Position numbers and translations under genes: made by a program
Part shown: piece after piece, positions 1 to 9,709 of the stretch
Numbering within the stretch: the stretch's first letter is position 1
How the letters are laid out: each line of letters begins with the position of its first letter
Notes under the pieces: model-generated
What the model was told of the DNA's origin: nothing
What the model saw: the letters and a program-made list of their open reading frames with translations, nothing else
Database searches by the model: none
NCBI RefSeq assembly: GCF_018362975.1
Contig: NZ_CP074371.1
Location: 4,774,001 to 4,838,000, forward strand
DNA length: 64,000 bases
Direction of reading: 5' to 3'
Source: Nocardia tengchongensis
GTDB lineage: Bacteria > Actinomycetota > Actinomycetes > Mycobacteriales > Mycobacteriaceae

Positions 1-611
1 AGCGAGCTCTACGACCGGGTCGGATTCGCCGCGGTCGGCAAGTACAACGAGTTCGAGGCGCTGCGCCGCGGGGGCATCCTGCAGGCCGATCTGCGCGGCT
101 ACCAGTTCGATCGCCGCGACGTGACCGGCCGGTTCCTGGCCAATCTGTACGCCCAGAGCCTGGGCACCATCTTCACCGACCAGCTCAAGCCCTACGAGGT
201 GGAGATCTGCGTCGCCGAGGTGGGGTTCCCCGAGCAGAACACGAACTCGGTGCTCTACCGCATCAACTTCGACGGATCCATCGTCGACGAACGGGAATAC
301 GTGGTGATGGGCGGCAACACCGAACCGATCACCACCGCCCTCAAGGCGTCCTACAAACCCGGCATGGACCTGCATTCGGCCATCACCACGGCGGTGGCCG
401 CGCTGCAGAAGGCCGTCCCCGAGGGCGACAAGGACAAGGGGCGCCCCGTGGGCGTCTCCTCCCTCGAGGTGGCAACCCTGGAGCAGTCCCGCCCCCGGCG
501 GTCCTTCCGCGGATCCAGGGCGCCGCGCTGCAAGAGTTGATCACCGGCAAGGCTCCCACCGCGAAAGCGGCCGCCGAAGCCGACAAGCCGTCGAGCGGGG
601 ACCCCTCCTAA
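1..611 (+). CDS. prcA: Proteasome alpha subunit PrcA (5' partial, frameshifted near its 3' end)
   Basis: Alpha ring subunit of the actinobacterial 20S proteasome, which degrades pupylated proteins in the cytosol. The window opens inside the gene in frame 1 ([20 protein letters not shown]), and the alpha-type core continues through GGNTEPI to [10 protein letters not shown]. After base 510 the frame breaks: as written it ends in a short nonsense tail at 540, but adding one C between 510 and 511 restores [12 protein letters not shown], the form of the M. tuberculosis tail, and runs to TAA at 609-611. I annotate the restored end. The missing base lies in a cgc-cgg context and is probably a sequencing error. 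A strong terminator follows, so pafA is transcribed separately. The N-terminus is outside the window. Confidence 0.9.
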   Translation, partial: RALRPGRIRRGRQVQRVRGAAPRGHPAGRSARLPVRSPRRDRPVPGQSVRPEPGHHLHRPAQALRGGDLRRRGGVPRAEHELGALPHQLRRIHRRRTGIRGDGRQHRTDHHRPQGVLQTRHGPAFGHHHGGGRAAEGRPRGRQGQGAPRGRLLPRGGNPGAVPPPAVLPRIQGAALQELITGKAPTAKAAAEADKPSSGDPS

Positions 612-648
612 GGCCCCGCCGACGTAGGCAAATCCCGCTATTCGGGAT

Positions 649-699
649 AAGGCTCCTTTGCACTCTCAATAGCAGAGTGCAAAGGAGCCTTGCTTTTTC
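649..699 (+). terminator. Strong intrinsic terminator after prcA
   Basis: A perfect 18-bp stem (aaggctcctttgcactct at 649-666 with its complement at 674-691) encloses a 7-base loop and is followed by a run of five T at 694-698. It separates the proteasome operon from pafA. Confidence 0.9.
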
Positions 700-812
700 G
701 CAGGGTAGAGCGCGTGCGGCGTTGCACCCCGTGCTAAATCGTTGTGAATACGTTTGCATCAGCTGTCCGACAAGGCCGTTACCGGGCACTATTCCGCTGT
801 AATGTCGATAGG

Positions 813-2171
813 GTGCAGCGACGAATCATGGGGATCGAGACCGAATTCGGGGTGACGTGCACGTTCCACGGTCACCGTCGGTTGAGTCCTGACGAGGTGG
901 CCCGGTATCTGTTCCGCCGGGTAGTTTCCTGGGGCCGTAGCTCGAACGTGTTCCTTCGTAATGGTGCCCGGCTCTACCTCGATGTCGGTTCCCATCCGGA
1001 GTACGCTACGGCCGAATGTGACAGCTTGGTGCAGTTGGTCACTCACGACCGCGCCGGCGAGCGGGTCCTGGAGGATCTGCTCATAGACGCCGAGCAGCGG
1101 CTCGCGGAGGAGGGTATCGGCGGCGATATCTACCTGTTCAAGAACAACACCGACTCCGCGGGCAACTCCTACGGGTGCCACGAGAACTTCCTCGTGGTCC
1201 GGGCCGGGGAGTTCTCCCGCATCTCCGACGTGCTGTTGCCGTTCCTGGTTACCCGGCAGTTGATCTGCGGGGCCGGGAAGGTGCTCCAGACGCCGAAGGC
1301 GGCCACCTTCTGCCTGTCGCAGCGGGCCGAGCACATCTGGGAGGGCGTGTCCTCGGCGACCACGCGGTCGCGGCCGATCATCAACACCCGCGACGAGCCG
1401 CACGCCGACGCCGAGAAGTATCGGCGCCTACACGTCATCGTGGGCGACTCGAACATGGCCGAACCGACGACCATGCTCAAGGTGGGCACGGCGTCGCTGG
1501 TGCTGGAGATGATCGAGGCGGGCGTCGCGTTCCGAGATTTCGCTCTGGACAACCCGATTCGCGCCATCCGCGAGGTGTCGCACGATCTCACCGGTCGCCG
1601 TCCCGTGCGGCTGGCGGGCGGGCGGCAGGCGTCGGCGCTGGAGATCCAGCGCGAGTACTACGCCCGCGCCGTCGAGCACCTGCGCAACCGCGACCGCGAT
1701 CCGCAGGTCGACGCCGTGGTGGATCTGTGGGGCCGCACCCTCGACGCGGTGGAGGCGCAGGACTTCGCCAAGGTGGACACCGAGATCGACTGGGTGATCA
1801 AGCGCAAGCTGTTCCAGCGCTACCAGGACCGCTACAACATGGAGCTGTCCGATCCCAAGATCGCCCAGCTGGATCTGGCCTATCACGACATCAAGCGGGG
1901 TCGCGGCGTCTTCGACCTGCTCGCCCGCAAGGGTCTGGCCAAGCGGATCACCGAGGACGAGGCGGTCGACGCGGCGGTCACCACGCCGCCGCAGACCACC
2001 CGCGCCAAGCTGCGCGGCGATTTCATCACCGCCGCTCAGGAGGCGGGCCGCGACTTCACCGTCGACTGGGTCCACCTCAAGCTCAATGACCAGGCGCAGC
2101 GGACCGTGCTCTGCAAGGACCCGTTCCGTTCGGTCGACGAGCGCGTGGATCGGCTGATCGCCTCCATGTAG
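813..2171 (+). CDS. pafA: Pup--protein ligase PafA
   Basis: ATP-dependent ligase that attaches the C-terminal glutamate of Pup to substrate lysines, marking them for the proteasome. The GTG start at 813 ([13 protein letters not shown]) gives 452 residues, the same length as M. tuberculosis PafA; an upstream in-frame GTG at 744 would add an unconserved leader. The glutamine-synthetase-like fold motifs are visible: Glu9 and Glu11 in GIETEFG for nucleotide/Mg binding, and Asp57 in [12 protein letters not shown], which is the catalytic base in the family. The C-terminus keeps the conserved [19 protein letters not shown]. It sits between prcA and pafBC as in mycobacteria. A 13-bp hairpin follows the stop codon. 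Confidence 0.97.
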   Translation: MQRRIMGIETEFGVTCTFHGHRRLSPDEVARYLFRRVVSWGRSSNVFLRNGARLYLDVGSHPEYATAECDSLVQLVTHDRAGERVLEDLLIDAEQRLAEEGIGGDIYLFKNNTDSAGNSYGCHENFLVVRAGEFSRISDVLLPFLVTRQLICGAGKVLQTPKAATFCLSQRAEHIWEGVSSATTRSRPIINTRDEPHADAEKYRRLHVIVGDSNMAEPTTMLKVGTASLVLEMIEAGVAFRDFALDNPIRAIREVSHDLTGRRPVRLAGGRQASALEIQREYYARAVEHLRNRDRDPQVDAVVDLWGRTLDAVEAQDFAKVDTEIDWVIKRKLFQRYQDRYNMELSDPKIAQLDLAYHDIKRGRGVFDLLARKGLAKRITEDEAVDAAVTTPPQTTRAKLRGDFITAAQEAGRDFTVDWVHLKLNDQAQRTVLCKDPFRSVDERVDRLIASM

Positions 2172-2185
2172 GGCAATCGCTCGTG

Positions 2186-2215
2186 CGGGCCGCGAACCAG
2201 CAGGTTCGCGGCCCG
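2186..2215 (+). terminator. Hairpin after pafA
   Basis: A perfect 13-bp stem (cgggccgcgaacc at 2186-2198, complement at 2203-2215) has the 4-base loop agca. There is no T run, so this is a GC-rich actinobacterial-type terminator or pause site. Confidence 0.65.
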
Positions 2216-2330
2216 TAGTGCGTTTCGACCGCTTTGTCCGGTTTTGGGATGGGCCGCCTCGGGGGCCGCCGGGGGAAAAACGAGACCGCCCATGCTTCAC
2301 ACCGGCGACGCTCCCATTACTCTCTACGGG

Positions 2331-3323
2331 GTGGCGATATCCAAGGTCGAGCGGTTGATGAATCTGGTTATCGCGCTGCTGTCCACCCGGCAGTTCCTGA
2401 CCGCGGAGCGGATCCGGGAGTCGGTCGCCGGGTACGAGGAGTCCGCGAGCGACGAGGCCTTCAGCCGGATGTTCGAGCGCGACAAGAACGAGCTGCGCGA
2501 TCTGGGCATACCCCTGGAGATCGGACCGGTGAGCCGGTTGTCGAGCGTCGAGGGCTATCGCATCAACCGGGACGCCTACGAGCTGCCGGACATCGATCTG
2601 ACCAGCGAGGAGTCCGCCGCGGTCGCGGTGGCGGTGCAGTTGTGGGAATCGCCCGAGCTGGCGGCCGCGGCCGAGGGCGGGCTGCTGAAGCTGCGGGCGG
2701 CCGGTATTCACGTGGAGCCCGACGCCGGGGTGTCTGCCGTGCCCGCGGTGCCGGCGCGCACGCGCGGGTCGGAGCCGGTGCTGGGCAAGCTGCTCGCCGC
2801 GATCGATGCGGGACGGTCGGTGCGGTTCAAACACCGTCAGTCGCACGGGGATCCGGTCGAACGCGACGTCCAGCCCTGGGGCGTGGTGACCCACCACGGC
2901 CGCTGGTACCTGGTCGCGCACGACAACGTGCGCGACGCGCAGCGGGTGTTCCGCATCTCCCGCATCGATGAGGACGTCGCCGAATACGGCCCGGCCAACG
3001 CCGTGCACAAGCCCGAGAACCTGGACCTGCGCGCCGTGGTCGCCGAGGTCACCGCGCAGTCGCCGATCACCGGGTCGGCCACGGTATGGGTGGCCCAGGG
3101 CCGCGGACAGGAGATCCGCCGCCTCGGACCGGTCATGGAGGAGCGGGTACTGGGCGGCCGGGCAGGCTCGATCGTGGAAGTGCCGATCCGCTCGCGCGAT
3201 TGGCTCGCCCGGCTCATCACCGGACTCGGCGCGGACGCCCTGGTGCTCGCGCCGGAAGACCTGCGCGACAACGTGATCGCGCGCCTGAAATCGGTGCTGG
3301 AGCGGACGGAGGTGACGGCGTGA
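2331..3323 (+). CDS. pafB: WYL-domain transcriptional regulator PafB
   Basis: One half of the PafBC activator, which in mycobacteria drives the RecA-independent DNA-damage response. The N-terminal winged helix-turn-helix covers roughly residues 1-80 (SKVERLMNLVIALLSTRQFLT, FSRMFERDKNELRDLGIPLE), and the WYL domain lies around residues 180-250 (WGVVTHHGRWYLVAHD). The start is GTG 2331 (VAISKVERL), chosen because it gives 330 residues and aligns with the mycobacterial N-terminus. ATG 2292 is an in-frame alternative adding 13 residues. The stop overlaps the pafC start (GTGA), so the two are translationally coupled. Confidence 0.93.
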   Translation: MAISKVERLMNLVIALLSTRQFLTAERIRESVAGYEESASDEAFSRMFERDKNELRDLGIPLEIGPVSRLSSVEGYRINRDAYELPDIDLTSEESAAVAVAVQLWESPELAAAAEGGLLKLRAAGIHVEPDAGVSAVPAVPARTRGSEPVLGKLLAAIDAGRSVRFKHRQSHGDPVERDVQPWGVVTHHGRWYLVAHDNVRDAQRVFRISRIDEDVAEYGPANAVHKPENLDLRAVVAEVTAQSPITGSATVWVAQGRGQEIRRLGPVMEERVLGGRAGSIVEVPIRSRDWLARLITGLGADALVLAPEDLRDNVIARLKSVLERTEVTA

Positions 3324-4417
3324 ACGACGCCACGTCGCGGAAACGCCGGGGAGACAGTGTGATCGAGGGTGCCCGCAAGGGCGGCAGCAGCGACGGCGCG
3401 CGGGCGTCCGACGGCGCCAAGGACCGGCGGGGGAGCGCGGCGGCCAGCACCAGCCGGCTCTCGACCCGGCTGGCCCGGCTGCTCAACATGATTCCGTACT
3501 TCCAGGCCAACCCGGGCATCGGTGCGGCCGAGGCGGCCGCCGAACTCGGCGTGTCGACCAAACAGCTGATGGCCGACCTGAATCAGCTGTGGATGTGCGG
3601 CCTGCCCGGGTACGGGCCGGGTGATCTGATCGACCTGTCGTTCTCCGAGGAGAGCATCGAGGTCACCTTCAGCGCCGGCATCGATCGCCCGCTGCGCCTG
3701 ACCTCCCTGGAGGCGACCGCACTGCTGGTGGCGCTGCGTTCGATCGCCGATCTGCCCGGCATGGTGGATCCGAGCGCCGCGCACGCCGCCACCGCGAAGA
3801 TCGAATCGGCCATCTCCGGACGGGAATTCGCGGGCCCGGCGCTGCCGCCGCCGGTGGAAGCGCCCGCCGTGGCCACCGTCCGATCCGCCGTCGAACACGG
3901 TCACGCACTGCGCCTGGTGTATTACTCGGCCAGTCGCGATGTGGTCTCCGAGCGCGTCGTCGACCCGATCCGAATCGTGCTGGTGGACAACAACAGCTAT
4001 CTGCAGGCATGGTGCCGGCAAGCGGAGGGCGTGCGCCTGTTCCGGCTCGACCGCATCGAGGAGGCCGCCGAACTCGACGAGCCGGCCCGCCCGCCCGCCG
4101 AGGCCGCCCTCGACGAGTCCGCCGCGCTGGACCTGTTCGTCGATGATCCCGCGGTCCCGCTGGCCCGCTTGCTGATTCGACCCGACTACGCGTGGGTGCT
4201 CGAGCAGTACCCGATGCACAAGGTCACCACCCACCCCGACGGCAGCCTCGAGGCCACCATGCGCTTCGCCACCCTGGACTGGATGGCACGACTGCTGCTC
4301 GGCTTCGGCGCGGGCGTCACCGTGCTCGGCCCGGCCGAACTGGTGACCGCGGTGCGCGAGCGGTCCAGCTCGGCGCTGGCCGCCTACGCCGGGTTCGAGC
4401 AGGTCGGTCCCGCTTGA
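3320..4417 (+). CDS. pafC: WYL-domain transcriptional regulator PafC
   Basis: Partner of PafB in the DNA-damage activator. GTG 3320 overlaps the pafB stop. About 45 residues of charged, low-complexity N-terminal sequence (RKRRGDSVIEGARKGGSSDG) precede the HTH (STRLARLLNMIPYFQANPGI, AAAELGVSTKQLMADLNQLW). The WYL-type region follows (LRLVYYSASRDVVSERVVDP, YLQAWCRQAEGVRLFRLDRI). The linker-like N-terminus is longer than in M. tuberculosis; GTG 3359, 13 codons in, is an alternative start. The stop overlaps the TTG start of the next gene, suggesting one transcript. Confidence 0.92.
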   Translation: MNDATSRKRRGDSVIEGARKGGSSDGARASDGAKDRRGSAAASTSRLSTRLARLLNMIPYFQANPGIGAAEAAAELGVSTKQLMADLNQLWMCGLPGYGPGDLIDLSFSEESIEVTFSAGIDRPLRLTSLEATALLVALRSIADLPGMVDPSAAHAATAKIESAISGREFAGPALPPPVEAPAVATVRSAVEHGHALRLVYYSASRDVVSERVVDPIRIVLVDNNSYLQAWCRQAEGVRLFRLDRIEEAAELDEPARPPAEAALDESAALDLFVDDPAVPLARLLIRPDYAWVLEQYPMHKVTTHPDGSLEATMRFATLDWMARLLLGFGAGVTVLGPAELVTAVRERSSSALAAYAGFEQVGPA

Positions 4418-5463
4418 GGCCGGAGTCGGGTGCGGCGCCGCGGGTGACGGTGCTGGGTGCGGGCAGCATCGGGTGCTACGTCGGCGGCCGGCTGGCCGCG
4501 GCGGGCGCGGACGTGACTTTCGTCGGCCGGCCGCGCGTGCTGGAGGAGTTGAACACCTACGGGTTGCGGCTCACCGATCTAGACGGCAACCATGCGCAGG
4601 TCGAGCCCACCGCCTTCCACACGGCCACCGAACCCACCGGTGAGGCCGATCTGGTGCTGATCACCGTGAAATCCGCGGGCACCGCCACCGCGGCCGCCGA
4701 ACTGGCCGGGGTGCTCGCGCCCGGCACGGTCGTGCTCAGCCTGCAGAACGGCATCGGCAACGACGCGGTCATCCGGGAGATCCTGCCCACCTGCGTGGTG
4801 CTGCCCGGCATGGTCATGTTCAACGTCGTCCACAACGATCAAGGCCACTTCCACCGCGGCACCGCGGGCACCGTCGACGTGGCCGACGACCCGGTGCTGA
4901 ACCGGTTCGCCGGCGTCTTCGCCCGCTCCGGGCTGGGTTTCAAACGGCACGCCGACCTGCTGTCCATCCAATGGGCCAAGCTGCTGCTCAACCTCAACAA
5001 CCCGATCAACGCCCTGTCGGGCCGTCCGCTGCGCGAGGAGCTCGGCAACCGCGACTACCGGCGCTGCCTGTCGATGGCCCAGCGCGAGGCGCTGGCGGCC
5101 ATGGACGCGGCCCGCATCCGTCCGGCCCGGCTCACCCCGCTGCCGCCGGAGGTGATGGCCCGGCTGCTGACCGCGCCCGACGGACTGTTCCGTAGGGTTG
5201 CCGCGAAAGTGCTGGCCATCGATCCGGTGGCCCGTTCGTCCATGGCCGACGACCTGGCCGCGGGGCGCGCCACCGAAATCCCTTGGCTGTGCGGAGAAAT
5301 CGTGAGTCTCGGCGCCATGGTAGGAATACCCACGCCGGTGAACCAGAAGCTGATAGAACTCGTGTCAGCTGCGGAGAACGGCGACCGGCGCACCTGGTCG
5401 GGATCGGAATTGCTGGCACAACTCGAGACCGCCGCGCGTGACGACGCGGCGAACAAGGGTTGA
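4414..5463 (+). CDS. 2-dehydropantoate 2-reductase family protein
   Basis: Predicted NADPH-dependent ketopantoate reductase (PanE/ApbA family), which reduces 2-dehydropantoate to pantoate in coenzyme A synthesis. The Rossmann motif VTVLGAGSIGCYVGGRLAAA is at the N-terminus, followed by LVLITVKSAGT and SLQNGIGND, then the C-terminal helical domain with the catalytic-lysine region WAKLLLNLNNPINALSG. TTG 4414 overlaps the pafC stop; GTG 4444 (VTVLGAG) is an alternative start leaving 340 residues. Several actinobacterial paralogs of this family act on other 2-oxo acids, so the substrate is not certain. Confidence 0.85.
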   Translation: MRPESGAAPRVTVLGAGSIGCYVGGRLAAAGADVTFVGRPRVLEELNTYGLRLTDLDGNHAQVEPTAFHTATEPTGEADLVLITVKSAGTATAAAELAGVLAPGTVVLSLQNGIGNDAVIREILPTCVVLPGMVMFNVVHNDQGHFHRGTAGTVDVADDPVLNRFAGVFARSGLGFKRHADLLSIQWAKLLLNLNNPINALSGRPLREELGNRDYRRCLSMAQREALAAMDAARIRPARLTPLPPEVMARLLTAPDGLFRRVAAKVLAIDPVARSSMADDLAAGRATEIPWLCGEIVSLGAMVGIPTPVNQKLIELVSAAENGDRRTWSGSELLAQLETAARDDAANKG

Positions 5464-5528
5464 CAACAAGGTTCGCCGTATGCGGGTCCGGTAGCATCGG
5501 ACTCACCAGAGTCTTTGGAGGTAATGGA

Positions 5529-5801
5529 ATGACAGGCGCCATCAGCCCGTGGCACTTGCTGATCGTTGTGCTGATCTTCTTGCTGTTCTTCGGTTCGAAG
5601 CGCATGCCGGATGCGGCCCGCAGCCTGGGTCGCTCGATGCGCATCTTCAAGACCGAGGTCAGCCAGATGCAGAACGAGGGCAAGACGGGCGAGGCCGCTC
5701 CCGAGGCCCAGGCCCAGCCGGTGCAGCCGCCGGCCCAGTTGCCGCCCGCCCAGCCGGTGCAGCAGCCCGCGCCGCAGCCGAACGACCAGCAGAAGGCCTG
5801 A
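5529..5801 (+). CDS. tatA: Sec-independent translocase subunit TatA
   Basis: Pore-forming subunit of the twin-arginine translocase, which exports folded proteins such as the phospholipase at 24.3 kb. It has 90 residues: a short N-terminal membrane helix (ISPWHLLIVVLIFLLFFGSK), the hinge, and the amphipathic helix (MPDAARSLGRSMRIFKTEVS), followed by a Pro/Gln-rich tail with PPAQLPPAQPVQQPAPQP. GGAGG at 5517-5521 is a good ribosome site; ATG 5529 is chosen because it places the helix in the standard position. tatC follows 117 bases on. Confidence 0.95.
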   Translation: MTGAISPWHLLIVVLIFLLFFGSKRMPDAARSLGRSMRIFKTEVSQMQNEGKTGEAAPEAQAQPVQPPAQLPPAQPVQQPAPQPNDQQKA

Positions 5802-5918
5802 CACGGCCAGCATCCGGGATGAGCGCGGCTCATCCCGGATGAGGCGTTGTCCGGGTCCGGGGCGTACCAGTGACGCCCGCGTCTTCTTTGGCCGCACGGC
5901 GGAGGCAGTCACACTCAC

Positions 5919-6900
5919 ATGCGTATGCGCATCCCGTTCGATCCCCGGCGCAGCAAGCGCCGCACGAACCCCGACGGCACCATGTCCCTGGTGGAGCACC
6001 TCGGGGAGCTCCGCAAGCGCCTGCTCATCGCGCTGGCCTGGGTCGCCCTCGGCACCCTGTTCGGATTCTTCTGGTACTCGCACTCCCTGTTCGGGATCGA
6101 GAGTCTCGGTGAGATCCTGCGCGGGCCCTACTGTGCTCTGCCCTCGTCCTCGCGGGCAAATCTCTCCGCCGACGGCTCCTGCCGCCTGCTGGCGACCGCG
6201 CCCTTCGAGCAGTTCACGCTGCGCTTGAAGGTCGGCACCACCGCCGGCGTGGTGGTGGCCAGCCCGTTCTGGCTCTATCAGCTGTGGGCGTTCATCACCC
6301 CGGGCCTGTACGCCAAGGAACGCAAGTACGCGATCTCCTTCGTGGCGGCCGGGGCGACCCTGTTCGTCGCGGGCGCGGTGCTCGCCTACTGGGTGGTCGC
6401 GCACGCGCTCAGCTTCCTGATGACCATCGGCAATAACGTGCAGATCACGGCGTTGTCGGGTGCGCAGTACTTCAGTTTCATCATCAAGCTGCTGGTGATC
6501 TTCGGCGTCAGCTTCGAAACGCCTTTGCTGATCGTCGGTTTGAACTTCCTCGGGGTGCTCACCTATGAGCGGCTCACCAAGTGGCGGGCGCGGGCTGATC
6601 TTCGGTCTGTTCGTGTTCGCGGCCATCGTGACCCCGCAGGACCCGATCTCCATGCTGGCGCTCGCGCTGGCCCTGACGCTGCTGTTCGAGATCGCGGTGC
6701 AGTTCGCGCGCTTCAACGACAAGCGCAAGGCCCGCAACGCCGAGGCCTGGGACAAGCTGGCCGACGACGAGGCATCTCCGCTGGACACCGCCCCCGGCGG
6801 CGTCGACGCACCGACCCCGGTCCCGACCGCGGAGCCTGTCAGCACCACACCGGTGGAGAAAACCACGGGAGTCGTGTCGGATTACTCCGATACCCTCTGA
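5919..6900 (+). CDS. tatC: Sec-independent translocase subunit TatC (frameshifted)
   Basis: Polytopic Tat receptor subunit that binds twin-arginine signal peptides. The start gives [20 protein letters not shown], then the family hallmark [18 protein letters not shown]. Membrane helices follow ([60 protein letters not shown]). After KWR (bases 6581-6588) the frame shifts by +1 owing to one extra G in GGG 6586-6588; removing it gives [20 protein letters not shown] and the natural C-terminus ending at 6900. TatC is usually essential or highly conserved, so an indel error is more likely than real loss. The start lies 117 bases after tatA. Confidence 0.9.
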
Positions 6901-6903
6901 CGG

Positions 6904-9597
6904 GTGACATCAAGGTCGCTCACTGGCGAACTGGCGGCATTCTCCGCCGAACTGAAATTCGAGCTCGATCCGTTCCAGCGGCAGTCGTGCGTGGCGCTCG
7001 AGGGCGGGCACAGTGTGCTCGTCTGCGCGCCCACCGGCGCCGGCAAGACCGTGGTCGGCGAATTCGCGGTACACCTGGCACTGGCCGCGGGCGGCAAGTG
7101 CTTCTACACCACACCCATCAAGGCGCTGTCGAACCAGAAGTTCGCCGACCTCACCGCCCGCTACGGGCGCGACGAGGTCGGGTTGCTGACCGGTGACCAG
7201 TCCATCAATCCCGGCGCGTCGGTGGTCGTGATGACCACCGAGGTGCTGCGCAACATGCTCTACGCGGGATCGGATGCGCTGCGCGGACTTTCGTACGTGG
7301 TGATGGACGAGGTGCACTACCTGGCCGACCGCTTCCGCGGCGCGGTGTGGGAAGAGGTCATCCTGCACCTGCCGCCCGAGGTGCGCCTGGTCAGCCTGTC
7401 CGCGACGGTCTCCAACGCCGAGGAGTTCGGCGCCTGGATGGAGACCGTGCGCGGCGACACCGCGGTCATCGTCGACGAGACCCGGCCGGTGCCGCTGTGG
7501 CAGCACGTGATGGTCGGCAAGCGCATGTTCGACCTGTTCGACCCGAAGTCCAGCGACGCCAAGGTGGTCGTGGACGAGGATCTGCAGCGCTACATCAAGC
7601 ACCGCGAATCCGTTGACCGGATGGACGATTGGGGTGTGCCCGGGCGCGGTCGCGGCGGGCCGCGGCGCTCGTTCCGGCCCATGCCGCGCCCCGAGGTGAT
7701 TTCGCGGCTCGACGACGAGGGGCTGCTGCCCGCCATCACGTTCATCTTCAGCCGCGCGGGCTGCGACGGCGCGCTGGCCCAGTGCGTGCGCTCGCGACTG
7801 GACCTCTCGCGCGAGGACGATCGCGAGGTCGTGGACGCGATCATCGAGAAGCACACCGGGGATCTGCCCAAGAGCGACCTCGAGGTGCTCGGCTACTGGG
7901 AGTGGCGCGAGGGGTTGCACCGCGGCTTCGCCGCCCACCACGCCGGCATGCTGCCCGCGTTCCGGCACACGGTGGAAGAACTGTTCGTGCGCGGACTGGT
8001 GCGCGCGGTGTTCGCCACGGAGACACTGGCACTGGGCATCAACATGCCCGCGCGCACGGTGGTGCTCGAACGCCTGGTGAAGTTCAACGGCGAGAGCCAC
8101 GCCGAGTTGACGCCCGGGGAGTACACGCAGCTGACCGGGCGGGCCGGGCGGCGCGGCATCGACGTCGAGGGTCACGCGGTGGTGCTGTGGCAGCCCGAGG
8201 TCGACACCAGTGCGGTGGCGGGTCTGGCCTCCACCCGCACCTATCCGCTGCGGTCCTCGTTCCGGCCGGGCTACAACATGTCGATCAATCTGGTCGATCG
8301 GATGGGCGCGGCGGAGTCGCGGGCGCTGCTGGAGCGGTCCTTCGCCCAGTTCCAGGCCGACCGGTCGGTCGTGGGTTTGGTGCGGGGCATCGAACGCAAC
8401 GAGGCCCAGCTGCGCAAACTGCGCTCACAGCTCGGCGACGAGAGCTTCTTCGAATACATCCAGCTGCGCGAACGCATCCGGGAACGCGAACGGAACCTGG
8501 AACGCCAGGGCCGCACCGACCGCCGCCAAGCCGCGGTCTCCTCGCTCACCGCACTGCGGCGCGGGGACGTGGTGGCGATTCCGTCGGGCCGTCGCCAGGG
8601 ACTCGCCGTCATCCTGGAACCCGATGCCACACCGGGTGATCCGCGCCCGCTGGTCCTCACCGAGGACAAGTGGGCCGGCCGCGTCTCGGCCGCCGACTTC
8701 CCGACCCCGGCCGAATCGCTGGGCCGGCTGCGGCTGCCCAAACACGTGGACCACCGCACCGCCCGGGTGCGCCGCGATCTGGCCTCGGCGCTGCGCAGCA
8801 CCGGCATCGTCGTGCCGCGCCGCGCCCGCACCGGCGGCAAGTCCAAGGCCGCCGACGACCGCGACCTGCAGACCCTGCGGCGCGCACTGCGCAACCATCC
8901 CGCACACGCGCGCCCGGACCGAGAACAGTTGGCGCGCATCGGGGAACGCTACAACCGCCTCGAACGCGAAACCGAACACCTACGCCAGCAGGTGGCGGCC
9001 ACCACCAACTCCCTGGCCCGCACCTTCGACCGCATCCTCGGGCTGCTCGAGGAACGCGGCTACGTCGAACACGGCGAGGTCACCCAGGACGGACGCCGGC
9101 TCGCGCGGATCTACGCCGAGGCGGATCTGGTTGTGGCCGAAAGCCTTCGGCAGGGACTGTGGCGCGGACTCGGCCCGGCCGAACTGGCCGCGGTGGTGTC
9201 GATCCTGGTGTTCGAGTCCCGGCAGGAGGGCGGCTACCTGGGAGCGTCCGGCCCGACCGAGCCGATCCGCCGGGCCGTGGACGCCACCATCGGGGTGTGG
9301 TCGCAACTGCGCACCGACGAGTCCCGCCACCGGCTGGCGCCCACCCGCGAACCCGACCTCGGTTTCGTCACGGGCGTCTACACCTGGGCGCGCGGCGACG
9401 ACCTCGCCGACGCGCTGATGGCCAGTGGCGATCGCGGAAACGCGCTCTCCGCGGGCGATTTCGTGCGCTGGTGCCGCCAGGTCATCGACCTGCTCGACCA
9501 GATTCACAACACCGCCGACGACGTCGAAGTGGCCGCGACGGCCAGTAAGGCGGTGCGTGCCATCCGCCGGGGTGTCGTCGCCGTGGACGCGGCGTAG
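6904..9597 (+). CDS. helY: DEAD/DEAH-box RNA helicase HelY
   Basis: Ski2/Mtr4-like superfamily 2 helicase, 897 residues, with a probable role in RNA metabolism. Motifs in order: Q-like region [10 protein letters not shown], Walker [19 protein letters not shown], motif [10 protein letters not shown] (DEVH box), SAT in [13 protein letters not shown], and motifs V-VI in [10 protein letters not shown] and [13 protein letters not shown] long C-terminal DSHCT-type region follows. GTG 6904 starts four bases after the restored tatC stop, as in the mycobacterial order tatC-helY. The catalytic motifs are complete. An alternative description is ATP-dependent helicase of unknown target. Confidence 0.94.
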   Translation: MTSRSLTGELAAFSAELKFELDPFQRQSCVALEGGHSVLVCAPTGAGKTVVGEFAVHLALAAGGKCFYTTPIKALSNQKFADLTARYGRDEVGLLTGDQSINPGASVVVMTTEVLRNMLYAGSDALRGLSYVVMDEVHYLADRFRGAVWEEVILHLPPEVRLVSLSATVSNAEEFGAWMETVRGDTAVIVDETRPVPLWQHVMVGKRMFDLFDPKSSDAKVVVDEDLQRYIKHRESVDRMDDWGVPGRGRGGPRRSFRPMPRPEVISRLDDEGLLPAITFIFSRAGCDGALAQCVRSRLDLSREDDREVVDAIIEKHTGDLPKSDLEVLGYWEWREGLHRGFAAHHAGMLPAFRHTVEELFVRGLVRAVFATETLALGINMPARTVVLERLVKFNGESHAELTPGEYTQLTGRAGRRGIDVEGHAVVLWQPEVDTSAVAGLASTRTYPLRSSFRPGYNMSINLVDRMGAAESRALLERSFAQFQADRSVVGLVRGIERNEAQLRKLRSQLGDESFFEYIQLRERIRERERNLERQGRTDRRQAAVSSLTALRRGDVVAIPSGRRQGLAVILEPDATPGDPRPLVLTEDKWAGRVSAADFPTPAESLGRLRLPKHVDHRTARVRRDLASALRSTGIVVPRRARTGGKSKAADDRDLQTLRRALRNHPAHARPDREQLARIGERYNRLERETEHLRQQVAATTNSLARTFDRILGLLEERGYVEHGEVTQDGRRLARIYAEADLVVAESLRQGLWRGLGPAELAAVVSILVFESRQEGGYLGASGPTEPIRRAVDATIGVWSQLRTDESRHRLAPTREPDLGFVTGVYTWARGDDLADALMASGDRGNALSAGDFVRWCRQVIDLLDQIHNTADDVEVAATASKAVRAIRRGVVAVDAA

Positions 9598-9709
9598 TAG
9601 ATACGACTGTGCTTTGATTCTTGGATGTACCGACCGCAGCGGGAGCATGCGCGTGTTCCCGCTCGGGGGGCTAGCGTGAGTACAACGGATTGCTATTGGA
9701 GGCAAGCAG

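Noticed and set aside
1428..3008. 526-codon antisense frame across pafA/pafB
   Set aside because: Antisense to two clear genes; no motif.
5055..6866. 603-codon antisense frame across tatA/tatC
   Set aside because: Shadow of real genes; composition is Arg/Gly/His-rich and no start signal is present.
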